Assembly: GCA_977006965.1 (NCBI GenBank)
Contig: OZ345354.1
Location: 2,294,001 to 2,358,000, forward strand
Length of the DNA: 64,000 nt
Reading direction: 5' to 3'
Source: Phymatolithon calcareum
Lineage: Eukaryota > Rhodophyta > Florideophyceae > Hapalidiales
Part shown: piece by piece, positions 49,418 to 61,300 of the stretch
Position numbering within the stretch: position 1 is the stretch's first letter
Layout: each line of letters opens with the position of its first letter
Notes under the pieces: model-generated
The model's input: only the letters and a program-made list of their open reading frames with translations
Database searches by the model: none
Told to the model about the DNA's origin: nothing
Position numbers and translations under genes: made by a program

Positions 49418-51160
49418 ATGGAATCCTTCAAGGACAATGAATTTCAGCTTGCGCTCGTCATGTCAGGCGGCGCCACTCGAGGTGCTTACTCTGCTGGAGT
49501 GCTGGACTACCTCTATGAGGTCATGATGGAGTGGGAAGCAGCGAATGCCCGGGGAGAAGAAGATCTTCCGTCATGGTCTGTTCGGATTGCCAACATGGTG
49601 AGCGCATCCGCAGGTGGAATAGCCTCAACAATGATGTTGGCTTCATTGGCTGCACGTCACGAACCATTGCCGCGTGATCATTCCCCCGATGATGTTCGAC
49701 CGAAGCATAATTTGTTGTATCGATCTTGGGTTTCTGATTTCACCGTCGACCGTCTTTTTAATGTCTCAGACCTACCAGAGAAACACCCGGATGCGAGCAA
49801 GAAGACAGAAGTCCGATCCCTACTCAACTCCACATTTATCAAGGCGCTCATGAATGAACTTGTAAGCGAACAGGAAGTCATCCCAAAGGTTCCAGCCTGG
49901 GCTCGCGATATTGAACTTTACTTCACGATTGTCAACATGCGCGGCATACCGTTTTCGTTTGATTTCGACGTATCGCTGAACAAGGACGATAGACAATATG
50001 ACATGCTGCGGCATAGTGATTATATGGGATTCACTAGCGCTTCGGATGGCCGTCCTAATTTGTTCAATATCAATTTGTGCGAGGAGCGGAGCAGTCATAT
50101 GTGGCAGAAGGTAATGGACTGCGCAGTAGCGTCGGCAGCTATCCCGGTGGTCTTTCCGTCTGTGACACTTTCGCGTCCTCTTTCGCAATACAATTCGCGA
50201 ACCGCAGATGGCACTACTCTTTCGCCAGAAAAACCATCATGTGACTTCTCCCCCAAAGGTATCAAGCCAAAGTGGCCGGAGGGTATGCCAGAAACTTATA
50301 CATTTAATGCCGTAGATGGAGGTGTGACAAATAACGAACCACTGGATATCGGCCGACGAGCACTCATCCGTGCATCGCAAATGCAATGCTTGGAGAAGTC
50401 TGCCAATCGCTCTTGGGGAGCCATACTTCTTGTGGATACGACTTACAATTCGTACAACGTTGTGGATCCTACTGCTGATGTTCAGCCGTATACGATGCCC
50501 ACGTGCCTCGCGCGCACCTTCACGTCGTTACGGAGAGAAGCCATAGTGCAAGTGAAGCGCGAAGAGTTGGAGCGTGCGCTTGATGAGAACGATTTCTCGC
50601 AGTATATTATTTCACCGACGCGCGAAACGAGGCAAGAAGGACAGCCAATTCTGGCGACTGGTACTTTGAGTGATTTCGGCGGAATGCTTAATCCTAAGAT
50701 ATTGCACCACGATTTCATGCTCGGACGACGAAATTGTCAGCAGTTTCTGCGACATCACTTTCGAATTGGAGTGGCGGAGGCTAAAGAGAATCCGATTTTC
50801 AAGAATGTCCAGGCCTATGCGGATGGCGAGGGAAAAGATGGCATAGATGATAAGAGCGTCTGTATCATTCCAATATTAGGCAAGGCTGCAGAGGAGTGTC
50901 CGATGCCAACGTGGCCGAAGTTCTCGAGGAAAGAAAGGACTGTTATTTCGAAGGCCGTCGAGAAAAATGCGCATGCGAGGATTCAAAGAATTCTAACAAT
51001 TTATGCAAAGAATATTGGAGTTCTGAGTGCCAAAGCGTGGTGGCGGTTTTTGGCAAACCTTTGGCAAAAGGTGGTGAGAGACATTATTAATATCGCCAGT
51101 GGTCGCATCTACGCGTGGGTTAAACCTGCAATTGAGAAGGCATTGGATGAGTTCGAGTGA
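49418..51160 (+). CDS. Patatin-like phospholipase family protein
   Basis: 580 residues from ATG 49418, single exon. Patatin-family acyl hydrolases use a Ser-Asp dyad. The glycine-rich oxyanion motif is SGGATRGAYSAGVLDYL (about residues 16-32). The nucleophile motif is S-A-S-A-G in MVSASAGGIAST, where the first Gly of the usual GxSxG is Ser. The Asp motif is VDGG in FNAVDGGVTNNEPLDIGRRA. No signal peptide or clear transmembrane segment is seen, but the C-terminal helix (VVRDIINIASGRIYAWVKPA) could be amphipathic. The nearest relative here is the broken copy at 44519-46089 in opposite orientation. The substrate is unknown; lipid acyl hydrolysis is inferred from the family. Confidence 0.8.
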   Translation: MESFKDNEFQLALVMSGGATRGAYSAGVLDYLYEVMMEWEAANARGEEDLPSWSVRIANMVSASAGGIASTMMLASLAARHEPLPRDHSPDDVRPKHNLLYRSWVSDFTVDRLFNVSDLPEKHPDASKKTEVRSLLNSTFIKALMNELVSEQEVIPKVPAWARDIELYFTIVNMRGIPFSFDFDVSLNKDDRQYDMLRHSDYMGFTSASDGRPNLFNINLCEERSSHMWQKVMDCAVASAAIPVVFPSVTLSRPLSQYNSRTADGTTLSPEKPSCDFSPKGIKPKWPEGMPETYTFNAVDGGVTNNEPLDIGRRALIRASQMQCLEKSANRSWGAILLVDTTYNSYNVVDPTADVQPYTMPTCLARTFTSLRREAIVQVKREELERALDENDFSQYIISPTRETRQEGQPILATGTLSDFGGMLNPKILHHDFMLGRRNCQQFLRHHFRIGVAEAKENPIFKNVQAYADGEGKDGIDDKSVCIIPILGKAAEECPMPTWPKFSRKERTVISKAVEKNAHARIQRILTIYAKNIGVLSAKAWWRFLANLWQKVVRDIINIASGRIYAWVKPAIEKALDEFE

Positions 51161-53189
51161 CGCATTGTGCAATTGTAAATGCTCCTAATGATAAAAGGAA
51201 GTGTATTTTAAACGTGAAGATAGAAGATAAATCTGAAGTAAATGTTACCGAATACGGGCACAGTCTCCAAGAACGAGGAAGGTACATGTGACGAAAGTAG
51301 CACTGCGTTCAAAATCGGCAAACTAGTGTATCCGTCAATTCAATTGAGACGATCGAGAGGGTTGTCATCCAATATGATATGTAGTCTACTATAAACAGTC
51401 ACTCTTCTTCAAGGAGATGCCCGAGTTCGATATTACTTTCACTCGTGACAATCGGTCATCATTGCACTGTCCCTCACAATACCCTTCGTCGTTTCCGACT
51501 GCCGATAGCATTGCCGTATAGCTCACCGGGTGGAATCTATGCCCGAAACCCTCGGACGATCTGCACGTCTCACACAGGCGTGCCAGCTCATAGCGAGCAT
51601 ACATCACGTTCCAATACATTTCCAATAAGTTGCAAATGCTAGTCTTCGGCGTGTACCAATAACCCGGTCGGGAATACTATCTGTTTCCTGTGACCAAAAA
51701 TGGTACAATACTTCAATGTATCATGAAGCCTGGCGGCACTGTTGATTTTTCGAAGGCGTATTGACCTTCGGGTCTTGTAGAGATGCCGTCTCCCAAAATC
51801 CTAATTAGGGTTTGAGTCCACTTACGCGCATGCGGCGACGCTGCTGATGAGCGAAATTGCTTACTGAAAGGGGGCGCCTGGTCCAGGCAACAAAATTCGC
51901 GACAAGTTGTCGTTTTAACGACCTAAAGTGACTGGGAATGATGCTGCCCAGTCACGTTGGGCATCATCATTGGAGCACAGTGATGAAGAGTTACAAGGAT
52001 TGGAGCTTTGGAATTAGAGAGTGTTCCCGTGCAAATTGGTGTCAATACTAGAGGAAGCACAGCATATTTGAGCGGTCTTGAGGGTGCCTTCTGCAGCCTA
52101 GGTACACTGCAGTGTACCTAGACTGCTGTACATAATATGTACAGTTACGTGCCGATATGTACTCAGTCAAAAACGAATCTCCCCGATTCACACTCATCCA
52201 TGTTGATTCACCCCACTGTTGACTTTTCGCGGACGGCGTCGTGGGCACAGCGATCGGCAATATGGGTGCTACCCACCGCGCAACGCTAAAACGTATCAGT
52301 GCGGCCATCTTGGGCCTGAAAGATCTCGGACTCAAGGCGAACGGGCTGACAACGGTCAAGAACATAACCAGTCTGATGCGATCTTATTTGGGAAATGAGA
52401 TTACATTGAGTGCACAGATAACAAAGAGAAGCTGCTCTGGTGTTGGCGAGTGCCGTCGTTGAGGGCTTGGAAAATAAAAATTTGCTCTTCCCTCTCTGCT
52501 CAGTCGGGTATTCATACCGTGCAAAACACGTCCTGAAGTGCGCCGCAGACACAACAAAACTCGAAATGCCGGCAAAACCTGAACTGTACTGCGTCCCATC
52601 ATCTCGCCTAAAAAGTTGTGGACTCGTGTTTCCCTCCGGAGGAAGAACGCGTCACTGGGGCCCCATATCCTTGGCATCTCGATATTTGGCAGAGAAAATC
52701 AGACTCGCTTCTTTTGTGAGCGGTCTAGTCTCTGTCAGAATATGCATGAGCTTTGCTTGGTAATGAGAGGCATACGGGCTGGTAGACCTGTGCACAACGA
52801 CGCCCTGTCCACTACTATGCACATAGTGCTTTATCTCTGTACTGCGGGCATCGTGGGTCTGACATAGACCTCTGAAACCGCAAGTGTCTCCTTCACAGTG
52901 GATTGAATACTCGGCATACACGTGGTGAAGTGCTGTACAAGGAGTAATTTCTGCTGAACTGCGCAGTACGCTTTAAGAGAATTGATGGCCGGGTGAGACG
53001 ATTTGTAAGTCGACGGATCAGCAGACATACTGTACAAAGGGTTTGCGCTTCTCCAAGGACCACCTGTACGGTCACGGCAAAACTTGGATCATATTGGTTC
53101 TATCATACGTTGTGCTTGGCTCCACGATGGTGCCTGGACGGTCCTGAGAGGAATTAATCTTCTGAAGACGAGCAAGCCGAAGAAGCGCG
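51161..53189. other. Spacer, no supported gene
   Basis: About 2 kb with short ORFs (for example 52262-52462, reading MGATHRATLKRISAAILGLK) that match nothing I know. Contains a 24-bp perfect palindrome at 52098-52121. Confidence 0.4.
52098..52121. repeat. 24-bp perfect palindrome
   Basis: CTAGGTACACTG followed by its exact reverse complement. Confidence 0.75.
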
Positions 53190-54518
53190 ATGCAAAACGA
53201 CGTCGGCGCAGATGCGCCGGCATGGGCGCCTGGGGGCGCTTGCTGGGGTGGTATTGACCATCTACTCCGTCACAAGAGTGCTCTTGTACCCGGGCTCGAC
53301 CCTGATGCTGCAGACCAAACACAGCGCTTCATGCGGGAATCGTCACGTGTTCTCGTCATTGGTGCGGGTGGACTCGGCTGCGAGATTCTGAAGAACCTCG
53401 CTCTGTCTGGTTTCCGCAACATTTCCGTCATCGACCTTGATGTCATTGACGTCACAAATCTGAACCGTCAATTCCTGTTCCGCGCGTCAGATGTCGGTCA
53501 ACCCAAAGCTAATGTCGCGGCGGCTTTCATCAACAGGCGGGTTCCAGGCGCAAAGGTCGTTCCTTACCATGCAAATATTATGGATTTCGACAAGGAATTT
53601 TACCAAGGTTTTCACATTGTTGTAGGGGGACTGGACTCTATCGGCGCGCGCCGTTGGCTCAACGCCATGCTCGTGGACATTGCCGAGCTTGATGCAGAGA
53701 AAAATGTTGTGCAAAGTACGGTCATTCCATTCATTGACGGCGGTACCGAGGGTTTTCTCGGACAGGCTCGCGTCATTCTCCCGCGTTTCAGTGCGTGCTT
53801 CGAGTGCGGTCTGAGTCTCTTCCCGCCCGTGAAGAATTTTCCTCTCTGCACCATTGCAAACACTCCGCGCTTGCCGGAGCATTGCATAGAGTATGCGAAC
53901 GTGGTACTCTGGGGCAAGGAGAACCCGTTTGGTGCTGACGCAAAGCTTGACACGGATAATACGGAGCATATGACCTGGCTTTTCGAAAAGGCAAGCGCTA
54001 GAGCGAAGGAATTTGGCATTTCTGGAGTCACATTCCGCCTCACTCAAGGCGTTGTGAAAAATATCGTCCCCGCTGTGGCTTCCACCAACGCAATTATTGC
54101 CGCTGCTTGTGCGCACGAGGCGCTCAAATTGCAAACCTACATAGCGGATTCTATGGACAACTACATGATGTATAACGGAACGCAAGGCGTTTACTCTTAT
54201 ACGTATCGCTACGAAAAAAGGCCTGATTGTCCCGTTTGCGGAGTTCCCACCGTGAAGGACATGACCTTCCCTGGCGAATGTACACTGGCCGAGTATTTGG
54301 AAGCGGTGGCGGAGGACCCCGATCTTCAGTCCAGAAGCCCATTTCTTAGAACAGCCGAAGGCAAGACCTTGTTCGCATCGGCTCCGGAAATGCTCCGCAA
54401 GGCCACCGAGGAGAATCTCAAGCTTAAGATGTCTGAACTAATAGCTTCCGGAACTAGACTTACTCTGACGGACAAGACTCTACCTGTGCCACGCACTATC
54501 GCCTTAAAGCTTAGCTAG
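53190..54518 (+). CDS. UBA3: NEDD8-activating enzyme E1 catalytic subunit (UBA3)
   Basis: 442 residues from ATG 53190. With APP-BP1/NAE1 it adenylates NEDD8/RUB1 and passes it to UBC12, controlling cullin ligases. The nucleotide-binding loop is VLVIGAGGLGCEIL (GAGGLG at 58-63), followed by VIDLDVIDVTNLNRQFLF. The catalytic cysteine is C220 in FPLCTIANTPRLPEHCIEY, the UBA3 rather than UBA2 wording. A CxxC pair occurs in CPVCG with an earlier CFECG. The C-terminal ubiquitin-fold domain that binds the E2 follows (TLAEYLEAVAEDPDL and onward). Intronless. Convergent with AP-3 delta, with only 51 bp between stops. Confidence 0.93.
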   Translation: MQNDVGADAPAWAPGGACWGGIDHLLRHKSALVPGLDPDAADQTQRFMRESSRVLVIGAGGLGCEILKNLALSGFRNISVIDLDVIDVTNLNRQFLFRASDVGQPKANVAAAFINRRVPGAKVVPYHANIMDFDKEFYQGFHIVVGGLDSIGARRWLNAMLVDIAELDAEKNVVQSTVIPFIDGGTEGFLGQARVILPRFSACFECGLSLFPPVKNFPLCTIANTPRLPEHCIEYANVVLWGKENPFGADAKLDTDNTEHMTWLFEKASARAKEFGISGVTFRLTQGVVKNIVPAVASTNAIIAAACAHEALKLQTYIADSMDNYMMYNGTQGVYSYTYRYEKRPDCPVCGVPTVKDMTFPGECTLAEYLEAVAEDPDLQSRSPFLRTAEGKTLFASAPEMLRKATEENLKLKMSELIASGTRLTLTDKTLPVPRTIALKLS

Positions 54519-54569
54519 AAACTACTCACTTGAAGAATAATAACAGAGACTTCCACGTTACAGAGCCAG

Positions 54570-57440
54570 TCAGAGTAGCAAGTCGCTATCAGCGAGATGT
54601 TTTGGTACAGACGGCGACGGGGCAGTGGTCCCTGGTTGGGAAGGAGCGACTTCCACCAGGTCAATAAGGCTGCCTGTGGGTTCGATTCGTGGGGCACCAG
54701 CCCTGACACTTGTAACCTTCTTTTTCTTCTTTTTACCCTTCACTTTGCGCTTCGATTTTGCCTTGGTGGAACCGGAGGGAAAAGCTTCTTCGAGGGCAGC
54801 ACTTACATTTACGTGAGCCTTTTTGCTCCTTGACCCTTGCGATTGCGACCCAATTTGCGTCAAGTCAACACCTTCTGGTACATCGTCTGGAACAAGCACA
54901 GCAACCGTATCAGTTTGTGGATCAGCACTGTACTCACCTTTCAGGAAATTGAGATCCTGTTCATCTCGACCGTCTCTGCGATGTCCTTTGTCGCCATTCA
55001 ATTGCCCACTCGCAGAACCCAGGAAGAAGGGACTGTCTGTTTTTCTTGCGGACGCAAATGCAGCACCGTGAGCTACAGTTGGAGCTGCATGCTTGAATTG
55101 CTTTTCTTGAAACAGATCGTCTTCATCGATTCCGAATTCAGTTTCTGTCACATTTGATATCTGCCTCATAAGGTATGTCGACAAAGAGTCCGAGCCCGTG
55201 TCAATGAGTGGCTTATCGAGATCCAGCCCATCGGGAACGGGAATTTTTTCTTGTGCTCTTGTGTCAACAGGTTTGAGGTTGCCTTCAAAAAGAGCTTGAA
55301 GCTCTGATCTGTCTAAAGTGTGAGATTCCCCAAGAATACTGGAAAACAACCACGCTCTTTCTTGTACCTCTGCAAACTCGCTCGACACTCTGGGCTTAAT
55401 ATAGTCGCTAGCAAGTTCAAACGATTCGACGCTAACATCATCAGGACACGCCGCATATATCTTCAGAATTGCGCTTAAAAATGCAACCTGCGCATCGGCA
55501 TTATCGCAAAGCTGGTACCCAATGAGGCACTTGAGAGCGGCGAGATGGTCCTCAATGAGCTCCGCGTATTCCCCAGATATCCATGATGCACAAGTCAATA
55601 ATGGCAAGGGGAGTGATCGACTGGAGGTGACTTTCACAAGAGATTGAGAAGCTGGAGGATTAGCAGCAGTAGCGTCGCCATCAGCCTCGCTAGACATTAA
55701 ATCAACGGCCTCCGCGCTTGAACGCTCTGCAGAGGACTTGCCAGATTCATGACTGGAGTCTTCGTGGGATTCGAACAAAGCCAAAGAAACTTTCACGCTT
55801 GCTTTTCGAACGGCTTCAACTCGCGATGTCAATTCCATCATCTGGTCTGCAACAATGGAGCTTACTCGGCTGGATAGATGATCCGTACTAGCCAACCCTG
55901 CGAGAACGGTGACAAAGTACCACATAAAATCGTCTTTTGTAGAAAGCATTTCATACCCACCAGCTCCAGAGCCATCCAAGTTGCGCACGTATGTTCCAGG
56001 CCGGAGTAGTTGTTCCGCCAGCGCATCGCGGTAAGGCGCCTCTTCATCGATGTTGTAATCAACCATGGACTTACTCGCATCTTCCATTGCACCATCGGAC
56101 ATGGAACCTCCAGACGGGGAATTGATGATGCTCGCAGCATTGCTGCTCGCTTTTCGCAGTTTCCGCAGCAATATTCTGCACAAATCACGAAAGTTCCGCC
56201 GCGTCAGGAATTCGGACACAATTTCCAATGCTCTCATCCTTATACCAACGTCGTCATCATCCAGGCAATCCAGGACAAGGTCTCGGTGCTCCATGGCAAC
56301 ATCTGGATGTACCTTAATGAGTTTTCGCATTGAAAGAAGGCCGAGATATTTCAAATTTTGATCCGCATCGACCATGAACTTTCCCAGATGCTGCGCGCAG
56401 AGCTCCACAGCTTCTGGATGTTCGAGTAAACCGGACGTTACAGTGCTGCAGCATTCGTAAAGCAAACTCTTTGCCCTAGTAGTCCTCATAAGGGAAACGA
56501 GAGGTTCGACAAGCTTACGACCAAGCCGCGGTTCCAACGGGGTGAGAACGCCCATAAGTTTGACAATTTTGATGAGCATCCAGTTACTGCTCGCGGGGTT
56601 AGTCAAAAGTTGATAGAGAATAGGGGCTAGAGAGAGAAAATTCTTCGGAGACGCTTTCGCGAGCTCACATGTCACTGTGACCGCTGCACATACGACGCTG
56701 GGATCCGAATCCCCCAACATTTCTCGAAACTTGGTACCCACGACAGACAGAGTCTCTGGGTGTACAAGGATTAGCTTGTACAGAACAAGTAGCGCTTTCT
56801 TCCGGATATAGGGACGCGGGCTATTGATGAGAACGGTGATGTCATGCTCCAGGTCGCGGCCAAGATCTTCTGTGATAAGCTTCCCGAGACATGTGAGCGC
56901 TTGAGAACAATCTTGAACTTTTCCATTGGTCAGGTCTTTTTTGAATTGGTTCGTGGTCAAGAGCAAAACATCAGTCGTTGGCGAAAAAGACTGAGCTGCC
57001 GCAAGATACCCAATTCGCTTCAAGGCAAAAATTGGACTGCTCATGACCTCAGTTATATAGAACGAGGCAAACGCGATGCTGTGACCCATCATTTGCAACT
57101 GCGGCAGTCAGAAGCATTTGGATTCAAATTAGACAAGGAGTAAATGGTAAGTAACACATTCGGCATTTCACTTTGCCAGTATAACCGAACTCGCATGGCA
57201 AACCGCAAACACGTGCGCAGGCAATATCAGGACGAGGGCTGTCGTACGCATGTAGACTCTGGAACTTACGTGTGTGAGCTTCAAGACTGCGATAGCTTTC
57301 TTCTCCATATCGGAGGTGCGGCACTCCTCGCCGATATCAGCGACGCGCTTTCGAATGTATTCCTCTTCATTTCGCCTGTTTGCGCGAATGCCCTTAACAA
57401 GGTCTTGCAGGGACTCCTGGAATAAAATGCCATTAAACAT
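54570..57440 (-). CDS. AP3D1: AP-3 adaptor complex large subunit delta
   Basis: Two exons, 57270-57440 (57 codons) and 54570-57098, joined across a 171-bp intron that starts GTAAGT and ends GCCGCAG; total 899 residues. AP-3 delta is a large subunit of the clathrin-independent adaptor that sorts cargo from endosomes/Golgi to vacuoles or lysosomes. Diagnostic stretches are LQDLVKGIR at the N-terminus, ASFYITEVMSSPIFALKRIG just after the splice, LLTTNQFKKDL, SPRPYIRKKALLVLYK and WMLIKIVKLMGVLTPLEPRL. The C-terminal third is hydrophilic, with a lysine-rich run (KAKSKRKVKGKKKKKK) typical of the delta hinge. A folded ear domain is not evident, and the protein is shorter than human AP3D1 (about 1150). 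Confidence 0.92.
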
Positions 57441-58394
57441 GGCAATACTCTAGCCACGAGGCAATGGCTCTCTGAAGATTCTCGCCACACCGTCTTCTGT
57501 GCCCCTGACGGAATAGCGAATGCACAACGGTATTGAACCAAGTCGAACGGGAAATCCGACTTCGTTCCAGGATTTGCAGTGCAAAAATTCTCGGGACGTG
57601 CTCTGTCCTTCTCAGCCAGTTGCGGATGCCAACATCATACGATTGTCAGAATGACTGTAAGCACACCAAATCGAAAGCGTGGAAATTTGCAGCGTGTGAT
57701 CACGAGGTCCTTCGCGGCCCAAGAAATTTCCCCCTTGGGACATCTCGCCACTGTAAAAAATTGTTTGGAACGATAAACTGTCCCTCTAAATCAGACGATA
57801 ACATGCACTGTACTAAATTGTGACCATCAACTAAGGCAAAATGCACAAGACATTTGTCTGTGTGAGCTTGCGAGACAAGTGGAGCGCTTCGATTTATTGA
57901 CCGCCTCCGGTTCAATGAGATGGCAAACCCTTGGAGTGTGGTGCCCTTCTGTCTGAGATCCATCCGTTTGCTGAAGCACCCCTGGTTGTACTAATCAGGA
58001 TAGTCCTGCTGTAGCTGATTTCAACTTTCGCGAGTGGTCGCTGACGGCGGTGGAATTCGCGCAATCCTCAGGTATCATTGCCTTAAGTGGGATGATTGGC
58101 ACCAATTTTTTCAGAGTAGCATGCGTCGGAACAGAATCCTAACCTTTTCTTAGAAGTCAAGGCGTTCGTAGTACGCTACGCATGAGTCCAAGGCGAAAGG
58201 AGCGTAAAAACTGGCGGGTTGTCCGATTCGGCACAGTGGCGTCCGGCTGACATCACCTTTTACATACCATACTGATACTTTGCGACACATGTTGTTTCCA
58301 CAAGAACTTTGCAAAGGACATCCCTGTAAACATCACATAACAACGTGAAGAAGTTGAACTTTACGCATGCCACATAGTTTTACTCAAAACATCA
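57441..58394. other. Spacer between AP-3 delta and the long GTPase-Sel1 gene
   Basis: About 950 bp; short overlapping ORFs only. It contains the AP-3 delta promoter and the 3' region of the GTPase gene. No repeat or RNA gene was recognised. Confidence 0.4.
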
Positions 58395-61300
58395 TTACTC
58401 TACGACCGATAATGTGGTTATCGAGCGGGCACTCGTAAGGAGCTGGTGGGCGCGAGAGGGATCAGCGGGCACACCATCTGCACCCTCGAGTAGCAGATTT
58501 GCCTGACTATACATAGCCACGGCGCGAATGGACATCCACACGACAACATTTGAATCTGTTGGCAAACCCTCTACGCCAGATCGGACCAAGTGCCCTATAT
58601 TGAACCGAGCAATTTTGGTACCGGCCTTCTCCACAGCTCTTGTGAACAGCTGCATAGCACGTGGTGGGTCAGCCGTCAAGCCTTCTGCGCCGTGCTGAAG
58701 GAGCAGTCCCAAACGGTGCATGGCATCCACGTTTTCATCCTCCTTTACGGCTTGATTGTACAGCTCCACGGCCCGAGGAACATCTGCGGTTATCCCTTCA
58801 GCACCATCTTGGAGTAATTCTGCAAGACCGACCATGGCTCTCGAATGCCCGCCTTCTTCACTGGCGCGCGTGAAGAGCTGAAACGCGCGAACCGGGTCTG
58901 CGAGTACACCGGCCGCACCACGTCGAAGCAGCAATCCGAGGTTGCACATTGCTTGCACATGCCCGCCCTCGTCAATGGCTCGAGTGTACAGGTCAACAGA
59001 ACGTGCCGGGTCTGCTGGCACCCCGTCCCCTCCACGTCGGAGCAAATTTCCAAGGTTGTACATTGCATCTACCTTTCCTCCTTCGTTAATAGCGCGGTTA
59101 TAGAGCTCAACAGCTCGTACTTGATCCGCTTGTACGCCATCTCCGCCGTACTGGAGCCATCTTCCTAGGTTATACATTGCGTCTACATTTTTGCCTTCTT
59201 CAATAGCGCGGGTGTAGAGCTCAACCGCGCGTACCGGGTTTGCCCGTACTCCGTCCTCACCATGCCGAAGTAAATTCCCGAGGTTGCACATTGCATCCAT
59301 ACTTCCGCCTTCTTCAATAGCTCGAGTGTAGAGCTCAACAGCGCGAGCAGGGTCTGCTGGAACCCCTTCTGCACCGCGGCGGAGCAAATTTCCAAGGTTG
59401 CACATTGCACGCACATGTCCGCTACCTTCAATGGCCCTGGTATAAAGTTCAACCGCGCGGACGGGGTCTGCTGGTACCCCGTCTGCACCACGTCGGAGCA
59501 GTAATCCGAGGTTGCACATTGCACGCGCATGTCCACCTTCTTCAATGGCTCTGTTGTAAAGCTCCACAGCGCGAGCCGGATCCGCTTGTACGCCATCTCC
59601 GCCATTTTGCAGCAAATTTCCGAGGTTGAACATTGCGTCCACGTCACCACTTTCTTCAATAGCGCGGGTGTAGCGCGCAACGGCCCCAACTGTGTCTCTT
59701 TGCACGCCATTCTGCAAGTTCCGGAGACCGTCTATTGTGTCCATCTTTCCCCCTTTCTCACTAACGCGGCTGTTGAGCTGACCAGTGCGAAGAGGGTCTG
59801 ATGGTTCGCCATCCTCGCCACGTCGAAGCAAATTTCCGAGGTTGTACATTGCTTCGACACTTCCGCTTTCTTCAATTGCCCGAGTGCAGAGCGCAACAGC
59901 TAGAACTGGGTCCGGTGCTACACCCTTCGCACCCCGTCGGAGAAGCAATCCGAGATTGTACATTGCGTCCACAGCTCCGCCTTTTTCAATAGCACGGGTG
60001 TAGAGCTCCACAGCGCGGACAGGGTCTGCTGGCACTCCGTCACTGCCGTGTTGGAGTAAATTTCCGAGATTGTACATTGCGTCTACATCTCCACCTTCTT
60101 CGATAGCGCGGTTGTAGAGCTCGACGGCGCGAACCGGTTCTGGTGGTACGCCGTCCGCACCTCTTCGAAGTAAGTTTCCGAGGTTGTACATTGCTTTTAC
60201 ACTTCCGCCTTCGTCAATAGCGCGGTTGTAGAGCTCAACAGAGCGAACGGGGTCCGCTGGTACGCCGTCATCACCATGTCGGAGCAAATTTCCAAGATTA
60301 CACATCGCGTCCACATTTCCGCCGTCGTCAATTGCACGGGTATAGAGCTTAACTGCGCGAGCCGGGTCTGCTGGTACGCCGTCTTCACCACTGCGGAGCA
60401 AATTTCCGAGGTTGTACATGGCTTCCACGCTTCCGCCTTCTTCAATAGCACGAGTGTAGAGTTCCACAGCGCGGATTCGATTGCGTGGTACTATGTCCCC
60501 GCCACGTCGGAGCAGCAATCCAAGATTGCACATTGCTCGCACTTGTCCTCCCTCCTCAATGGCGCGGGTATAGAGCTGAACTGCGCGAATCGGGTCTGCT
60601 GGCACGCCGTCGGCACCGTGTCGGAGCAGATTTCCCAGGTTGTACATGGCGTCCACATTTCCTCCTTCATCAACAGCTCGATTGTAAAGCTCGGCAGCGC
60701 GAACGGAGTTCGCTGGTACCCCGTCCGCACCACGTCTGAGTAAATTTCCCAGGTTGTACATTGCTTCCGCACTCCCGCCTTCTTCAATAGCACGCGTGTA
60801 GAGCTTGACAGCTCGAGCCGGGTCTGATGGTACCCCGTCACCTCCCTGCCGGAGTAAAATTCCAAGGTTGCACATTGCCTCCACACTTCCGCCTTCTTCG
60901 ATGGCGCGTGTGTAGAGCTCGACAGCGCGAGCCGAGTCTACTGGTACCCCATCTCCGCCACATCGGAGCAAGTTTCCAAGGCTGATCATTGCGCTCAAGT
61001 GTTTACCCTCTTGAATGGCGCGGGTGTAAAGCTCTACGGCGCGGACCAGGTCTGCTGGTACGCCATCTTCGCCGTGTTGGAGTATACGTCCAAGATTGTA
61101 TATTGCGTCCACGTCTTTGCCATCTTCCACAGCGCGGGTGTCGATTGCAACGGCGCGAACCGGGCCTGCATGTACTCTATCTCCGCCATCTTGGAGCAAT
61201 ATTACGTCTGCTTGTCTGCCATTCTTTATGCCTTCAGAGGAGACCTCCAAATTATGTGCCATTTCCACTTCACACTTTTCCTCCTCCATGTTCTGCACTT

